The notes beneath the pieces were generated by a model that searched no databases, was not told the DNA's origin, and saw only the letters and a program-made list of their open reading frames with translations. From Haplosporangium gracile (Eukaryota; Mortierellomycota; Mortierellomycetes; Mortierellales; Mortierellaceae), in contig JAAAUF010000248.1 in NCBI GenBank assembly GCA_015499985.1, positions 1-40,712 of the forward strand: DNA of 40,712 nucleotides, in the 5' to 3' direction. A program made the position numbers and the translations under genes. Every line of letters begins with the position of its first letter. Within the stretch, counting starts at the first letter, position 1. This document shows positions 30,601-40,712 of this stretch, piece after piece.

Positions 30601-33383
30601 TCATGAAGTTGGACGGCTTGGGCGACCTCAACATCCCAGATCGTAAGTGGGATCACTTTGTTATTGTTTTCGCAAGGTGCATTGCTTATTGAACCATGAT
30701 ACTAAACTGCACTATTTTCTGGTTATTGTTACATCTTTGTTGTTTTGGTTCGACTCGACTTTAGATCTGCTCCATCGATTTGTAATTGGATTGCGCGACT
30801 CTTACCACCGATCCAACCCATACCACAACTTTGCACATGCTGTCGATGTCCTCCAAGCGACGTTTTATTTCCTTTGCAGGATGGGCAAGCTCCCAAGTTC
30901 TGGATATGGTCATCCTCCAATTGCCACTACTCCCAATGGGGATGCAGCTGGAGTTCCCAATGGAGATGCGGACCTCGATGACTCCATTACTGACACCCAA
31001 GAGACTAATTTCTCGGCAAATATACCCACCGATAACACTTCTGACGACAGGGATGTTCCACCAGCTATTCATGTCTCGGATTTCCTTCGTCCCGAGGACA
31101 TCTTCGCTCTTCTTGTGGCGAGCATTGGACATGATGTTGGTCATCCAGGAGTCAACAATATGTTCTTGGTACGGACAAAAATATTGGGGAAACATGTCTG
31201 GAAACAGTGCGCTTTGTGCTTAGAAATGAAACACACGACTAACCCCTTACCTGTTTTCTTTATTACAGGTGAATGCACATACTCCTTTGGCACAGGTTTA
31301 CAACGACCGCTCAGTGCTTGAAAGTTTCCACTCGATGGCGCTGTTCCAGGTTATGAAGAAACATGGTTTTGAATGCTTTGATGTTGACTCTCAGAACCGC
31401 AAGTTCATGGGTATGTGTCACCAAAACATTGGAACAGAGCCTTGCTCGAATTCAATATATTGCGAACGAAGCGCATGAATGGACAATCGCTAATAATCAC
31501 TTTTTCATTCCTGTTTCTGCGACATCTTTGCAGAGTTCCGAAAGTGTGTAGTGAGTACGATTTTAGCGACAGACATGGGACTTCACTTCGACTATGTTGG
31601 CAAGATAAAGGAGCAAACGGAACGTCTGCGCCTTCGTAACATGCCCGGTGGTAACATTCCCAAGCCCAATCAAGCAAGCATTGATGAGCAAGAACGCTTG
31701 GTACTCTGCGGAAGTTTGATCAAGTGCGCAGATATCAGTAACGCTGTAGGTGATTAACAAACTTACTGCAAAAACGAACAGGGAGGTGAAAAGTTATCAG
31801 GACAATACCCACTGACCTTTTTTCTTCAATTTTCATACAATCTTTAGTCGAGACCGTTCCATGTCGCGGAGCGCTGGTCGTCGGTACTTTTGCAAGAGAT
31901 GTGCAACCAGGCCGACATTGAGAAGGAGATGGCTGTGGCTTCAGGATCCCAATCTGTTCCTGCAGGATCGACCAAAAGTCTTGCCAACGACCGTGGCATG
32001 CAGATTGATTCTCAATTGGGCTTTATCCACGGTTTTGCTATGCCTCTGTTTAGCAGCGTTAAGGAGACGGTTCCAGGTACATGCCTCTCCGAGTGTAAAG
32101 CGTATAGTATTTTTCACTGTTGTTACTATATATTGACAATTTACTTTTCACTTTTTGCGCTATTAGAGATGGGATACTGTGTTGATTTGCTCCAGGTCAA
32201 CCACAAGATCTGGGAGGATCGCAAGACAGAGTACCTTAAGAATGGCGGAGGATCCTTCCTGTCTTCTCTGATTTCTAGGCCTGTCACTGTCTCTGTCCCT
32301 GTGGTAGAGGACGATACCCCCAAGATCCCAGCCTCTCCCAAGCGGTCAGGACATAACGGAAGGGCTAAGAGTGCAACAGGAAGGGCCAGTCAGACAAACA
32401 CGAGCACCTCAAAAGAAGGATCGGTTTCATCTTTGCCAAGGAGAACACCGACAGGATCAGGGGACCTTGCTATTCCTGTCAAGTTGGGCAACCTGCGGCG
32501 ATCACCCAGCGCCAATACCAGCACCAGTGGATCAGAGATGACGAATGGTAGCAGCGGTAGCTCGATTCCTCAACCCAGGACGAGATCCAAAGCTATGACG
32601 TCGGAAGGAGAAGTGAACGCAGAGAATTATGGACAGGGTGCTGGTCGTCAGGGAACTCAGGACACGACAGCACGGTCGTCTGGTACTTCCAGACTCGAGG
32701 GCCGTCATAGGTCGGCTACCACTCGTGAACAGAGCTCACGCTCTCGGTCTGCGACTTCTTTGCCCCTTGCAGCAGCAGCAGCGACGGTGGCGGCATCGTC
32801 TGACTCCGCTAGAACCAGGCCTAACCTGAGTTTTGGCAAGTCGGACAGTCGGCCTGATTCTCCAAGGAGCCAGCATGAACACTCCCAGTCACAGCAGCCC
32901 AATGGTCATCCCGGTGATGGAGCGTCAAAGTCAAATTCGCGTGGACCAAAATCACCAGGTCGCCGGTCGCACCATCGAGGACCTGGATCAAAGTCCAAGC
33001 AGGAGAAGACCATTGTGCTTGGATTTGGAGGAATGACGGGTGGTAGTGGTGGATCAACGGTGCTAGATCATTCCGAACCCATTGCGTTGGGCTCACTTCT
33101 TGCAGTTCCGCCTCCAGTCCTGGCCGCTGCTGCTTCTTCACCGCCCGGGACAGATTCGATGACGATGGTCTCTGAGCCGTCGATTCTGATTCTTTCCTCG
33201 TCGTCCTCTCAGTCCAACTTGGTGTCATCCACGTCTTCTTCTATGTCGACAAATACAAGTTCGTCCCGGATCGCTCAGAGTACATCGCGCTCTTCCAGCA
33301 AGATTCTGTGCAGCCCGACCCAGCGTTCTTCGCTTCCCTCGCCTGCAAGCGTGGTGCAAAATTCTTTAGGCGATAGACGTTAG
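27628..33383 (+). CDS. Class I cAMP phosphodiesterase with N-terminal receiver-like domain (RegA-like layout)
   Basis: Ten exons: 27628-27961, 29381-29791, 29921-30030, 30161-30282, 30404-30642, 30765-31168, 31269-31410, 31534-31745, 31848-32076 and 32167-33383. They give 1139 aa with all phases consistent. The catalytic domain (about residues 400-790) has every class I signature: YHNFAHAVDV (His426, His430), GHDVGHPGVNN (His528, Asp529), ATDMGLH, KCADISN (Asp654) and FIHGFAMPL. It should hydrolyse cAMP to AMP and so damp PKA signalling. Residues 6-285 read as a receiver fold. Strand 1 is YLVLLVDP and strand 2 KVLTVAN. Strand 3 is MILLVDVDTD, with candidate acceptor Asp141/143. Strand 4 is VVPVALSS and strand 5 is VADVLLKP (Lys273). 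Two low-complexity insertions interrupt it. The C-terminal 350 residues are Ser-rich and probably disordered. The catalytic call is firm; the receiver call is from pattern only. Confidence 0.85.
27962..29380 (+). other. Large first intron of the phosphodiesterase gene
   Basis: 1419 bases, against about 90-135 for the other introns of this gene. It begins GTACAG and ends CACAATAG. Joining across it rebuilds a continuous receiver-like helix and strand (LRLAGLK then VLTVANYEAAL), which supports the splice. Reading through it would stop after 37 codons, giving a 148-aa product without the catalytic domain. Open frames inside are low-complexity; no nested gene recognised. Confidence 0.65.
30283..30403 (+). 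other. GC-AG intron in the phosphodiesterase gene
   Basis: The donor reads ATG|GCAAGT and the acceptor TTAG. Only this donor leaves two bases to complete Trp326 and keep the following catalytic-domain frame (LSDILVNHYC). The nearby GTTCGA would shift the frame. Confidence 0.7.
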
Positions 33384-33580
33384 ACATACTTCACTCATTC
33401 CCTTCCAAAAGATAAAAAAAAAGATCCTCGCCTTCTTTTTATTTCTCAAACAAAAGCTTTCTCTCATTTTGTTAAGCCATATTTTCACTTGCGTCATTTT
33501 TTTTTCTTGTTCCGTCCTCATGTATTTTTCGCGTTTTTGTTCTGTTTTCTTTTTTATTTTTTCTTTTTTTGTTGCATGAA

Positions 33581-33586
33581 AATAAA
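33581..33586 (+). terminator. Putative poly(A) signal of the phosphodiesterase gene
   Basis: AATAAA about 200 bases after the stop, in T-rich sequence between the convergent phosphodiesterase and bHLH genes (420 bases between stops). Confidence 0.4.
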
Positions 33587-33802
33587 AGGGTATTTTGTTA
33601 TTTTTTTTGTTTTTTCTAACAGATGTGAAATCTAACGAGAGAGGGAAATGAATGGATAGTGGACAATGGATGATATATGTCTGTGTTTGTGAGTGGACAT
33701 GATGAAAGAGTGGAGTGGAATGAAAGGATTGCATTACTAGGTATTTTTTTTTTTTGAAAGTTCAAGTAAGATGGAAGGGGGTAGGCGTGGTTGTTGGTGG
33801 GA

Positions 33803-36800
33803 TCACTGTACAGATCGCATTTCTTGGTCGCCATCATAATCGTCATCGTCCTCGTCGTCGCCCTCCTCTTCTTCGTCGTCTTCTTCTTCATCTTCATCTT
33901 CATCATCGCTCTTGGAGGATCTTGAATGGGTGTGTTGTCGTTGCTTTTGGGATACAGCAGAGGAAGAGGAAGAAGAGGATAATGAGGCGGTGGTGAATGC
34001 GGAAGTCATCTGGATATCTGACGACGATGGACCAGAAAGTGGATGGATGGTCGGTGTTGAGGTTGAGATGGAGGATGCCGACGAAGATGTTGATGAGGGC
34101 GCGATAGAAGAAGAGGAGGACATCATGTTGGCGGTAGTAGTACTAGACCGTCTGCTGGCTGTGGGTGTCGAGTCGTCGTCCTCGTCGTCGTCGCTATCAT
34201 CCTTTGAGGAGGCATTCTGACACTGATTTTGACCGTTAGAGGAGGAGGTGGCTGAGACATTGGCCTGCGCGGTCGTGACTCCATTGAAAGTCTTCTTGCC
34301 ATCCTTGTTACCGCCATTACTACTACCACCAGGCTGGTTCCCGATCCGCGCAACCTCAACAGCCGCAGCACTCTGCTCCGCAATCTCAGCTGCCAGCTGG
34401 GCAAATTCCAACTCTTTCCTCGTCGCCTGATCTAACATCTCTTCCGACATCTTCCACCCATCCATATCCGGCACTCCCTGTCCATCACTCTCAAACCACT
34501 GCCGACAAGCCTGCTGGAAGAACTCTTGCTGGGCCTGCATGCGAGCAATGGTCAGATCGCGCTGTGCCATCTCGGCCTTGAGCGAACAGATATAATCAAA
34601 GGATTTCTTGAGGAGGAAGACTTTTGAGGGGGCCTTGTCGACAATGTTGGGGATCATTTGGCGAAGGTCATCGAAACAGTGTTTAAGCGAGTCGCGGCGT
34701 TTTTGTTCGGCGGCCTTGTGTGATGTCCGGCGGAGCTCGATGCCAGAATGTAGGTCTGTGTTGTATGACAAGCCCAGCGCGCTATTGAGGGGCGGTATAG
34801 GGTAGGATGATGTATGATGAAGGATTGAGTGAGTTAGTTTGAGAACGGCATTCTGCCCTTTTTTTTGGATTGCTATTTTTGAGAGTGCTTACGTGTGGTC
34901 ACCATCCAAGATGTTCTGGTAGTTGGATTTTGACGCGAGGCGCGCCATGGCTTCCGTCGTAGAAACTATCAAAAAAGGATCCAAAGAACGTATTTCGTAA
35001 ACATTTATAGCATTATCGAAATGGTAAGACGCATTGAAAGGAAAAAGAAAACATACCACCAGGTAACCATGGCTTCAGACTGGGAGAAACCAAAAGAGAC
35101 TGCCCGCGAGCAGTCGAGACCAAGATGGGCTGACCAGTCAAACTACCACGGTGATGAAGAGGTGATTGAGGCATCAGGGTCGGCTTGAGAGCCGGCGAGA
35201 TCAGGGCTGCAAACCCACCGGTGGGCATGGGTGAGATCACAGTCGTAGCTGTGGTTCCGGGGGTCCGAGGAGCCAACACCCCAGCGTTTGTGGATCCTTT
35301 ATTCTTGCTACTTCCACCTCCACTCCTTTTGGATCCTCCCGAGAAGGAGCGGGAAGATGATCCCGATCCGGCAGCTGGGGCTTTGGATTTCTCGGTAGAT
35401 TTTGCGGCGATTGAACGTGTGGATTTGGTGGTGGTGGTAGTGGCACTAGTGCTGGAGCTGGAACTGCTGGGGTTACTGTTGTTGTTGTAAGCGGGGGCAA
35501 GGGCGGCGTTGATGTTGTTGGAAGCCGATTTGGGGGGCGAGGTTGGGGTCGACTCAGATCCGGATCCGGTCCCGGACAACTTCATCAGCGATCCAGGTGT
35601 GACGGGCGCAAGGGCCATCTTGAGCGTCAAGGCGTTAGCTAAGGATGGCGAAGCCGTGTTCTGAGCCTGATTCATCGCCTTGTCAACCGAGCCTGCCATG
35701 GTCGGCGTACGTGTCGTTGTTGCTGTAATGGGCATAGGTGCCGATGCAACAGTGGCGGTCGCCAAGGGATCAGCGGCTCCTGCAGGTCTCAACATGGATC
35801 CAATAGGAGCAAAGTGGTTAGGTTGATGCTGATGTTGTTGTTGAGGTGGATGGATCGAAAGCTGATATTGTCGCTGTTGCTGCTGTTGCACCTGGACGGG
35901 TTGCGAGATCTGAAGCTGACGGTGAGTTTGAATATGGTTCTGCGTCTGCTGTTGGGGCAAGTTCATGGGTGGTGGCATCATTGACGAGGCCGGGAGCGAA
36001 AACATGGCTGGCGAGGCTGGCATCATCGAGAGCTGATTCATACCGCCGACCAAATGAGGCGATGGCGACGGCTGCGATTGAGGCTGCTGGGGTGTGCCGT
36101 TGATTGTCGATGTCATAATCGGCGAGGGGGTGATACGATGGTTGCCGCCCGAAAAATGCATCCCCATGGGCGAGACGGGGGCCGAAACCAACGAGGACGG
36201 TCGTGATGTCCGACTTGTGCTGGCACTGACGACTGGCTTTCGAACGCCTGCTTGCGACATGGGTGCGCTGGTTAAAGGGCCCAGTGCTGGTGAGCCCTTG
36301 GACATGACTCGAATGGATCCGACGCCACCGACATTGCTCGCGGCCACAGTGGCAGCAGTGCCGGCAGCGGTTACTGCAATCGATCCTGTAGAGCGAGATC
36401 CAACTCCATTGGCGGCAGAATGTTCGACAGTCGGCCGTCGCTTCAATCCAGGTCGCTGACTGTTTACCGCGTCTCGAGCGTGCTTTGTGCCAATTCCTTG
36501 GTGAACTTGTTGTTGTTGCTGTTGAGCGTCGTTCGACAAAAACTGTTGTTGCTGCTGCTGTTGTTGTTGCGTCTGAAAGTTCTGAAGCTGTTGTTGCTGA
36601 TTCTGGTGGGACTGTTGGAACTGCATCGGCGAAGCGCTAAAGCCTTGACCGTTCGAGAAGGAGATATAGTCCATCTGGGAGTTGCGATGAGGTCCAATGG
36701 CGGGCGAAGTAAGCGGCGTGAACCCGTCGCCTGACGACATCGATTGAGGCAGGTTTGGATATGGGTTGGCCGGTGTCAACTCTGGCGACAGCATTGGCGT

Positions 36801-37829
36801 GCCCTTTATGAAGTCCTGCTTTTTATAAATATGAGATTCAACAAGCTTAGGAGTAAGCGAGACTTGTTTCGTAGCTTATATAATGCTTATTAGCCCCCTT
36901 CCCTTGCGAATGTGCTCGAAAACACAAAAAAAACGTACCATGGGTCTGAGTTGCTCGGCTGAATCGCCCGCTTCTTCCTCAAATTGCTCAGACATAGTCA
37001 TCGTCGTCTCGATACTAGTATCGGGCTGGATGCCCAGAGGTGTCATGTACTGGTATTGAGAATAGTCGGCCGCCACTGCCGCCGTGTAGTAGTCATCTCC
37101 AGAAGACTTCAGCAAGTTCTGTCTTACGGCGACGCCGGCATCCTTGTGTTGATGGTGTGCTTGCTGGGCATGAGCCTGCGCTTGAGCTTGGGCCTGGAGC
37201 TGGGCCTGGGTTTGCGGAAGCTGCTGAAGCTGCTGTTGTTGTTGCTGGCGGAGCTGCTGCTGTTGACGCTGCTGTTGTTGTTGGAGGAGCAACTGCTGCT
37301 GGTGGTGCTGTTGTTGCAGCTGTTGAAGGGACGCCGCAGCACGAGTTCCGTTATTACTGTTGATGTTGGTATTATTGACCTTATCCGGGTGGGTCTGGAA
37401 GACAGGGGTGGTGGAAGCCGACCCAGTTCCTGTAGGGTTCATCATCTCCATAAGCATGGCTGTCGGGCGGAAGTCATAAGGGCCTGACGAGGTCGTCACC
37501 GTCGAGTTACTGGTATCATGTTGTTGTTGTTGCTGGTGGTTGTTATTATTGTTAGATTGGTTCTCGGAAGAGGAGGTAAGGTGGGGGTTCTGGGAGGGAT
37601 CGTCACGGAGAAGATTTTGCAGCTTTTGTTGCTCCTGTTGGTGTTGCAGCTTTTGTTGTCGTTGCTGGTGCTGGTGTTGTTGGTGAAGGAGCTGTTGTTG
37701 CTGTTGCTGCTGTTGGAGACGCTGCTGGACCTGGCTGGCCTGGGTGGCGTCAAAGGCAAAATCGCTGAGCGACAGTTCTAGGCCGGCTGGGTCCAGATAG
37801 AATGCAGTGTTATCGAAATTGTTGGTCAT
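33803..37829 (-). CDS. bHLH transcription factor with polyglutamine regions and acidic tail
   Basis: Exons 37829-36939, 36815-35057, 34965-34893 and 34781-33803; the product is 1233 aa. The bHLH domain lies at about residues 925-980. Its basic region RRTSHKAAEQKRRDSLK has His929, Glu933 and Arg937 in the 5-9-13 positions, predicting CACGTG binding. Helix 1 is CFDDLRQMIP, and the loop and helix 2 include PSKVFLLKKSFDYICSLK. A heptad-like extension (AQRDLTIARMQAQQEFFQQ) may help dimerise. Residues 30-260 and parts of 320-620 are Gln-rich with mixed CAA/CAG codons. The rest is Ser/Pro/Thr-rich, with a C-terminal Asp/Glu run after about residue 1185. The basic region resembles Max/Mlx and fungal Rtg3/Ino4-type factors; the target genes cannot be told. 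The start ATG follows a long C/T-rich leader on the coding strand. Confidence 0.8.
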
Positions 37830-40579
37830 GCCGGTCAATGGGGGATAAATGTGTGAGGAGAGTAAGGATGGGCGGAGAAAAAGAGAGAAGTAGGATCGAT
37901 GGATAGTATAACCGATCGAAGAGGAGGAGGAATAATACGTCAAGGGAAAAAAGTGGACGAGGCAACTGAACCTGACAGTTCAGTAAGGGTCGAAAAAAGG
38001 CGTAGTACGACAATAAAGAGGATTGAAGGAAGGGATACGATGATAGAAGACACCCTTTGGGGGCGAAGAGGGTGAGAAGAGAGGTGGATAGCGAAGAGAA
38101 AGAGGCGAGAGGAACCTTTGTCGATTTGGTTCTGAAATCTTGATAGAGTTTCTTGGGTGGGATAGGTGTCTGACTGTCTATCAAATTAAGAGTGGCCGCA
38201 CAGAATGCCGAATGAGACCGCGCGGCAATGCCCGAGGAAGGGACAGGGACAGCGACAGGGAGGACAGAGAGCCAGCAGCAACAAATAATGAAAGAAAGAA
38301 AGAAAGAGAAAGGGAATTAAGAAAGAGTACCAATTCTTCTTTGTTGAATATTCTTGCGAACAAAACCAAACAATAGCAGCAATAAAGGTGTTCTCGAGTC
38401 GGAATGACTTTCTTTCATAGCACCTTGTGTAAATGAGCAAGAGAAGGAGCTGAATGGCATAATCTCATTCACCATCCGAAAGAATGAATGAAGAAAAAAA
38501 GGTTTGGGTTCCCTTACCTCTGTCTGATTTGTATCCCTCGGTCGATAAACAAGAAATGAAAATGGTTTTTTCGTATGTTCAGGGAAGTCCAAGAACAAAG
38601 TGGGTATGTGTGCGTGTGCACAAAGCAAAATCAATAATAGAATGTCAGTCAATTGGATGGGTGTGGTTGTCCAGAAAGGAAGAGGACGAGGAGGTGCTTG
38701 TACAAAAAGGAGAAGGAAGAGAAGATGGTGCTCTTTTAACGGAAGGAAAAGAAGAGAGATGATAAGGAGACAAGAGAGTTGAAGAGATAGAGAAGGATAA
38801 GGGATTTTGCAACAAAGAGTAGTGGCAAAGGAAGAAAGAAGAGAGATAAAGAGGGGGGAAAAGGGAAGGAAGAAGCTCTTTTTATGCGTTTATGTCTTGC
38901 TTGAGTAGTGGTTGCACGAATAGCAAATATGCAAAAAGAGGTCAAGCCCAAGGACAAGAGGAGGAAGAGGTAGTGAGAGGTATATTGATGGACAAGGAGG
39001 AGAAAAGGTTGATGGTGAGGAGACAAGTAGCCATCAAAATATATATGAGAGAGAGTGGATAAAAGGGAAGGAAATGAATCAAAAAGAGAAAGAGTGAAAG
39101 AGAGAAGGACGAAAAAGAAAAGCGATAAAGAAAAAAAGAGGGTAAAGAAGGGAGGAAAGAGGGACGGAGGGTAAAGAGAAAAGGGAAGAAGAGAAGAAGA
39201 AGAGTGTACAAAAGCGGAAAATAAAATCAAAAAAGAAAAGGGAAATCCGATTCAAGCCTCAGTCAGTCTGTCCGTCAATCCACACGCCATGCACACACAC
39301 ATACCCCCTCCTCCTCGTCGTCATCTTTTTCTTCTCTTTACTTCTTTCTAACTCCTGGTGCGGGCCTCTACGAACCACAACAACAACAGTCGACCCCGCA
39401 TTGAGCTCTTCCTCATCCGTTGACTCTGTTGTTATTTGTTTCGTTGTGGATTCAGTCCCGAAGGAAACGGTCGTCCGACGATTTTTTTTCACCTTAGGAC
39501 AAAAAAGAAAACGCCAAAAAAAAATACCTCGTTACGAAACCCCAAAATGTCGGAAAAGGGAGAGACGAAAGGATGATCCTCAACCTCATGTTCCATTCAC
39601 TGCTCTCCTCGGTACCTTGCGCCTCCGGCTGCTGGATGACACTCAAAGAAGGGGTTAAGGTGATCGTCCCTTTTGACATGGCGCTCCATTGTACCTTTGT
39701 TGGTTGTTTTTTTTCTGATCCAAGGGCTCATGTCTGTTATATCGGCTTCCGATGTGACAAACAGACATCCTCTCTGTGCCCCCCCCCCCTTTTTTTTTTA
39801 TTTCCATCTCTTTCCTCTCTCTTTGTGCTTGCGTCCATCCACATACACACAGGCACTCAGGTCCTCTTTTACAAATAAATAAAAAAAAACCGTTCGCCCG
39901 TAGAAGCAAGTCGCGTCCCTCACGTTGCACTCCTGTACGCTCTGATTGGCTAGTGATCTGTAGAACACAGTCACACAGAGCTTGAATTTTTTTAGGCTCA
40001 ATTTTGCCTGTGATTTTTATTTGACAGGACATCAAAAGCAATAATGACAGAGAGACAACAAAGAGAGAGACAAGCAAAGCGCCGAGTAGATCCAAGGTGG
40101 CGATCTTGGGGTGTCGCACCCTGATTTTTGTCGATTCAGAGCTTATCAGGAACATACGTACTCACTCCATACCGCAATACAGGTGCAAGTATCAACCTGC
40201 CACTGTGAAGCCATAAATAATCCCCTTGACAAAAAGTCTCTCCTTATCCAATCCAAAATCATGACCCCCAGCGGCCAACGGGAGCAGCTGTCAAAAAAAA
40301 TGCTTCCTAAAAAGAGTAGCCACTTACGGAAGGCTTTTTTTTTTTTGCAAGTAGCTTTTCCCTCTCTTGGCTCCAGCTGATGCTGCAAGAGCCTGCTGCA
40401 ACGACGAAAAAAAATGGGCACTGCAGTTGCAGGCAGGACAGGACACGCCATGTCCCGAGGTCGACTTGCATATCTTTGTTTTAGAAAAACCAACGGGAGG
40501 TGCAAACTGCAGGAGGTTTTTGTTTTGTTAAAAGCGGGACTTTTTTTTCTTTCTTTCTTTCAACCAACTAGAAATAACC
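37830..40579. other. Divergent intergenic region, C/T leader of the bHLH gene on the left
   Basis: About 2.75 kb. From 38290 to 39240 the + strand is dominated by AAG/GAG runs, which read as C/T-rich leader and promoter sequence for the minus-strand bHLH gene. The right part is mixed, with runs of C and T at 39780-39800. Open frames are low-complexity or random in codon use. The stretch 40530-40565 turns C/T-rich on the + strand just before the last gene. Confidence 0.5.
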
Positions 40580-40712
40580 ATGTTCACCACGCGATTAACA
40601 CGAATCGCCAAGAATGCAAGGTGAACCCATCAGCAACAACAATCAACAAGGTGCACAACGCAACGCGGTATTTTAAACGAACAAAACAAACACAAACCAC
40701 AGAAAAGACGAC
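40580..40712 (+). CDS. First exon of a gene running off the window; probable mitochondrial presequence
   Basis: ATG at 40580 opens MFTTRLTRIAKNAR. After 41 bases the sequence AAG|GTGAAC looks like a splice donor, with exon 1 at 40580-40620 and the rest of the window intronic. The peptide has four Arg and one Lys, several Thr/Ala and no acidic residue, as expected of a mitochondrial targeting sequence. A TTTCTTTC tract lies directly upstream, as before the other genes. Without splicing the frame would stop at the next codon. The product cannot be named from this fragment. Confidence 0.4.

Noticed and set aside
39401..39658. 85-residue + frame starting with Ser run
   Set aside because: Composition changes abruptly to Lys/Arg simple sequence, no splice pattern or family resemblance.
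1..40712. tRNA, rRNA, CRISPR, phage or toxin-antitoxin content
   Set aside because: B-box-like GGTTCAA/GGTTCGA strings were checked (for example near 25742) and lacked pairing arms. No spaced direct repeats or prokaryotic operon structure were seen.

Overview
This window looks like an ordinary, gene-dense chromosomal segment of an early-diverging filamentous fungus, most likely a mucoromycote such as a Mortierella relative. That placement is inferred from gene style, not from a database hit. The genes have several short GT-AG introns and pyrimidine-rich leaders, and one is a transcription factor with long glutamine tracts. The protein families are eukaryotic and fungal: HbrB, DUF1769, an F-box/WD protein, a fungal-type dienelactone hydrolase and a succinate/fumarate carrier. 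I see no bacterial operon, phage, CRISPR array, rRNA or convincing tRNA. I worked out the exon structures by hand from splice consensus, reading frame and family conservation.

Layout. 0.6-8.5 kb holds four genes fitting fat breakdown and storage: a peroxisomal hydratase-2 (+, ends in SKL), a convergent dienelactone hydrolase (-, also ends in SKL), a mitochondrial succinate/fumarate carrier (-) and a promethin-like lipid-droplet membrane protein (-). 9.0-12.4 kb holds an HbrB-family TORC2 subunit (-) and a small DUF4286-like protein (-). 12.4-16.2 kb is mostly non-coding, with two hairpin loci and a weak candidate for a short spliced gene (-), divergent from a TATA promoter. 16.2-21.7 kb holds a DUF1769 protein (+) and an F-box/WD protein (+). 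21.8-23.2 kb holds a helix-hairpin-helix protein of unknown role (-). 23.2-27.6 kb is a long strand-asymmetric non-coding stretch. 27.6-33.4 kb holds a ten-exon class I cAMP phosphodiesterase (+) with an N-terminal receiver-like domain. 33.8-37.8 kb holds a polyQ bHLH transcription factor (-). The right edge carries the first exon of a further + gene with a mitochondrial-type presequence.

The most interesting item is the phosphodiesterase. Its N-terminus reads as a receiver domain broken by two low-complexity insertions and joined to a complete class I catalytic domain. This is the layout of Dictyostelium RegA, which would place cAMP breakdown under two-component phosphorelay control. Second is the lipid-use neighbourhood at the left end. 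The rest is normal fungal genome with some splicing and repeat curiosities.
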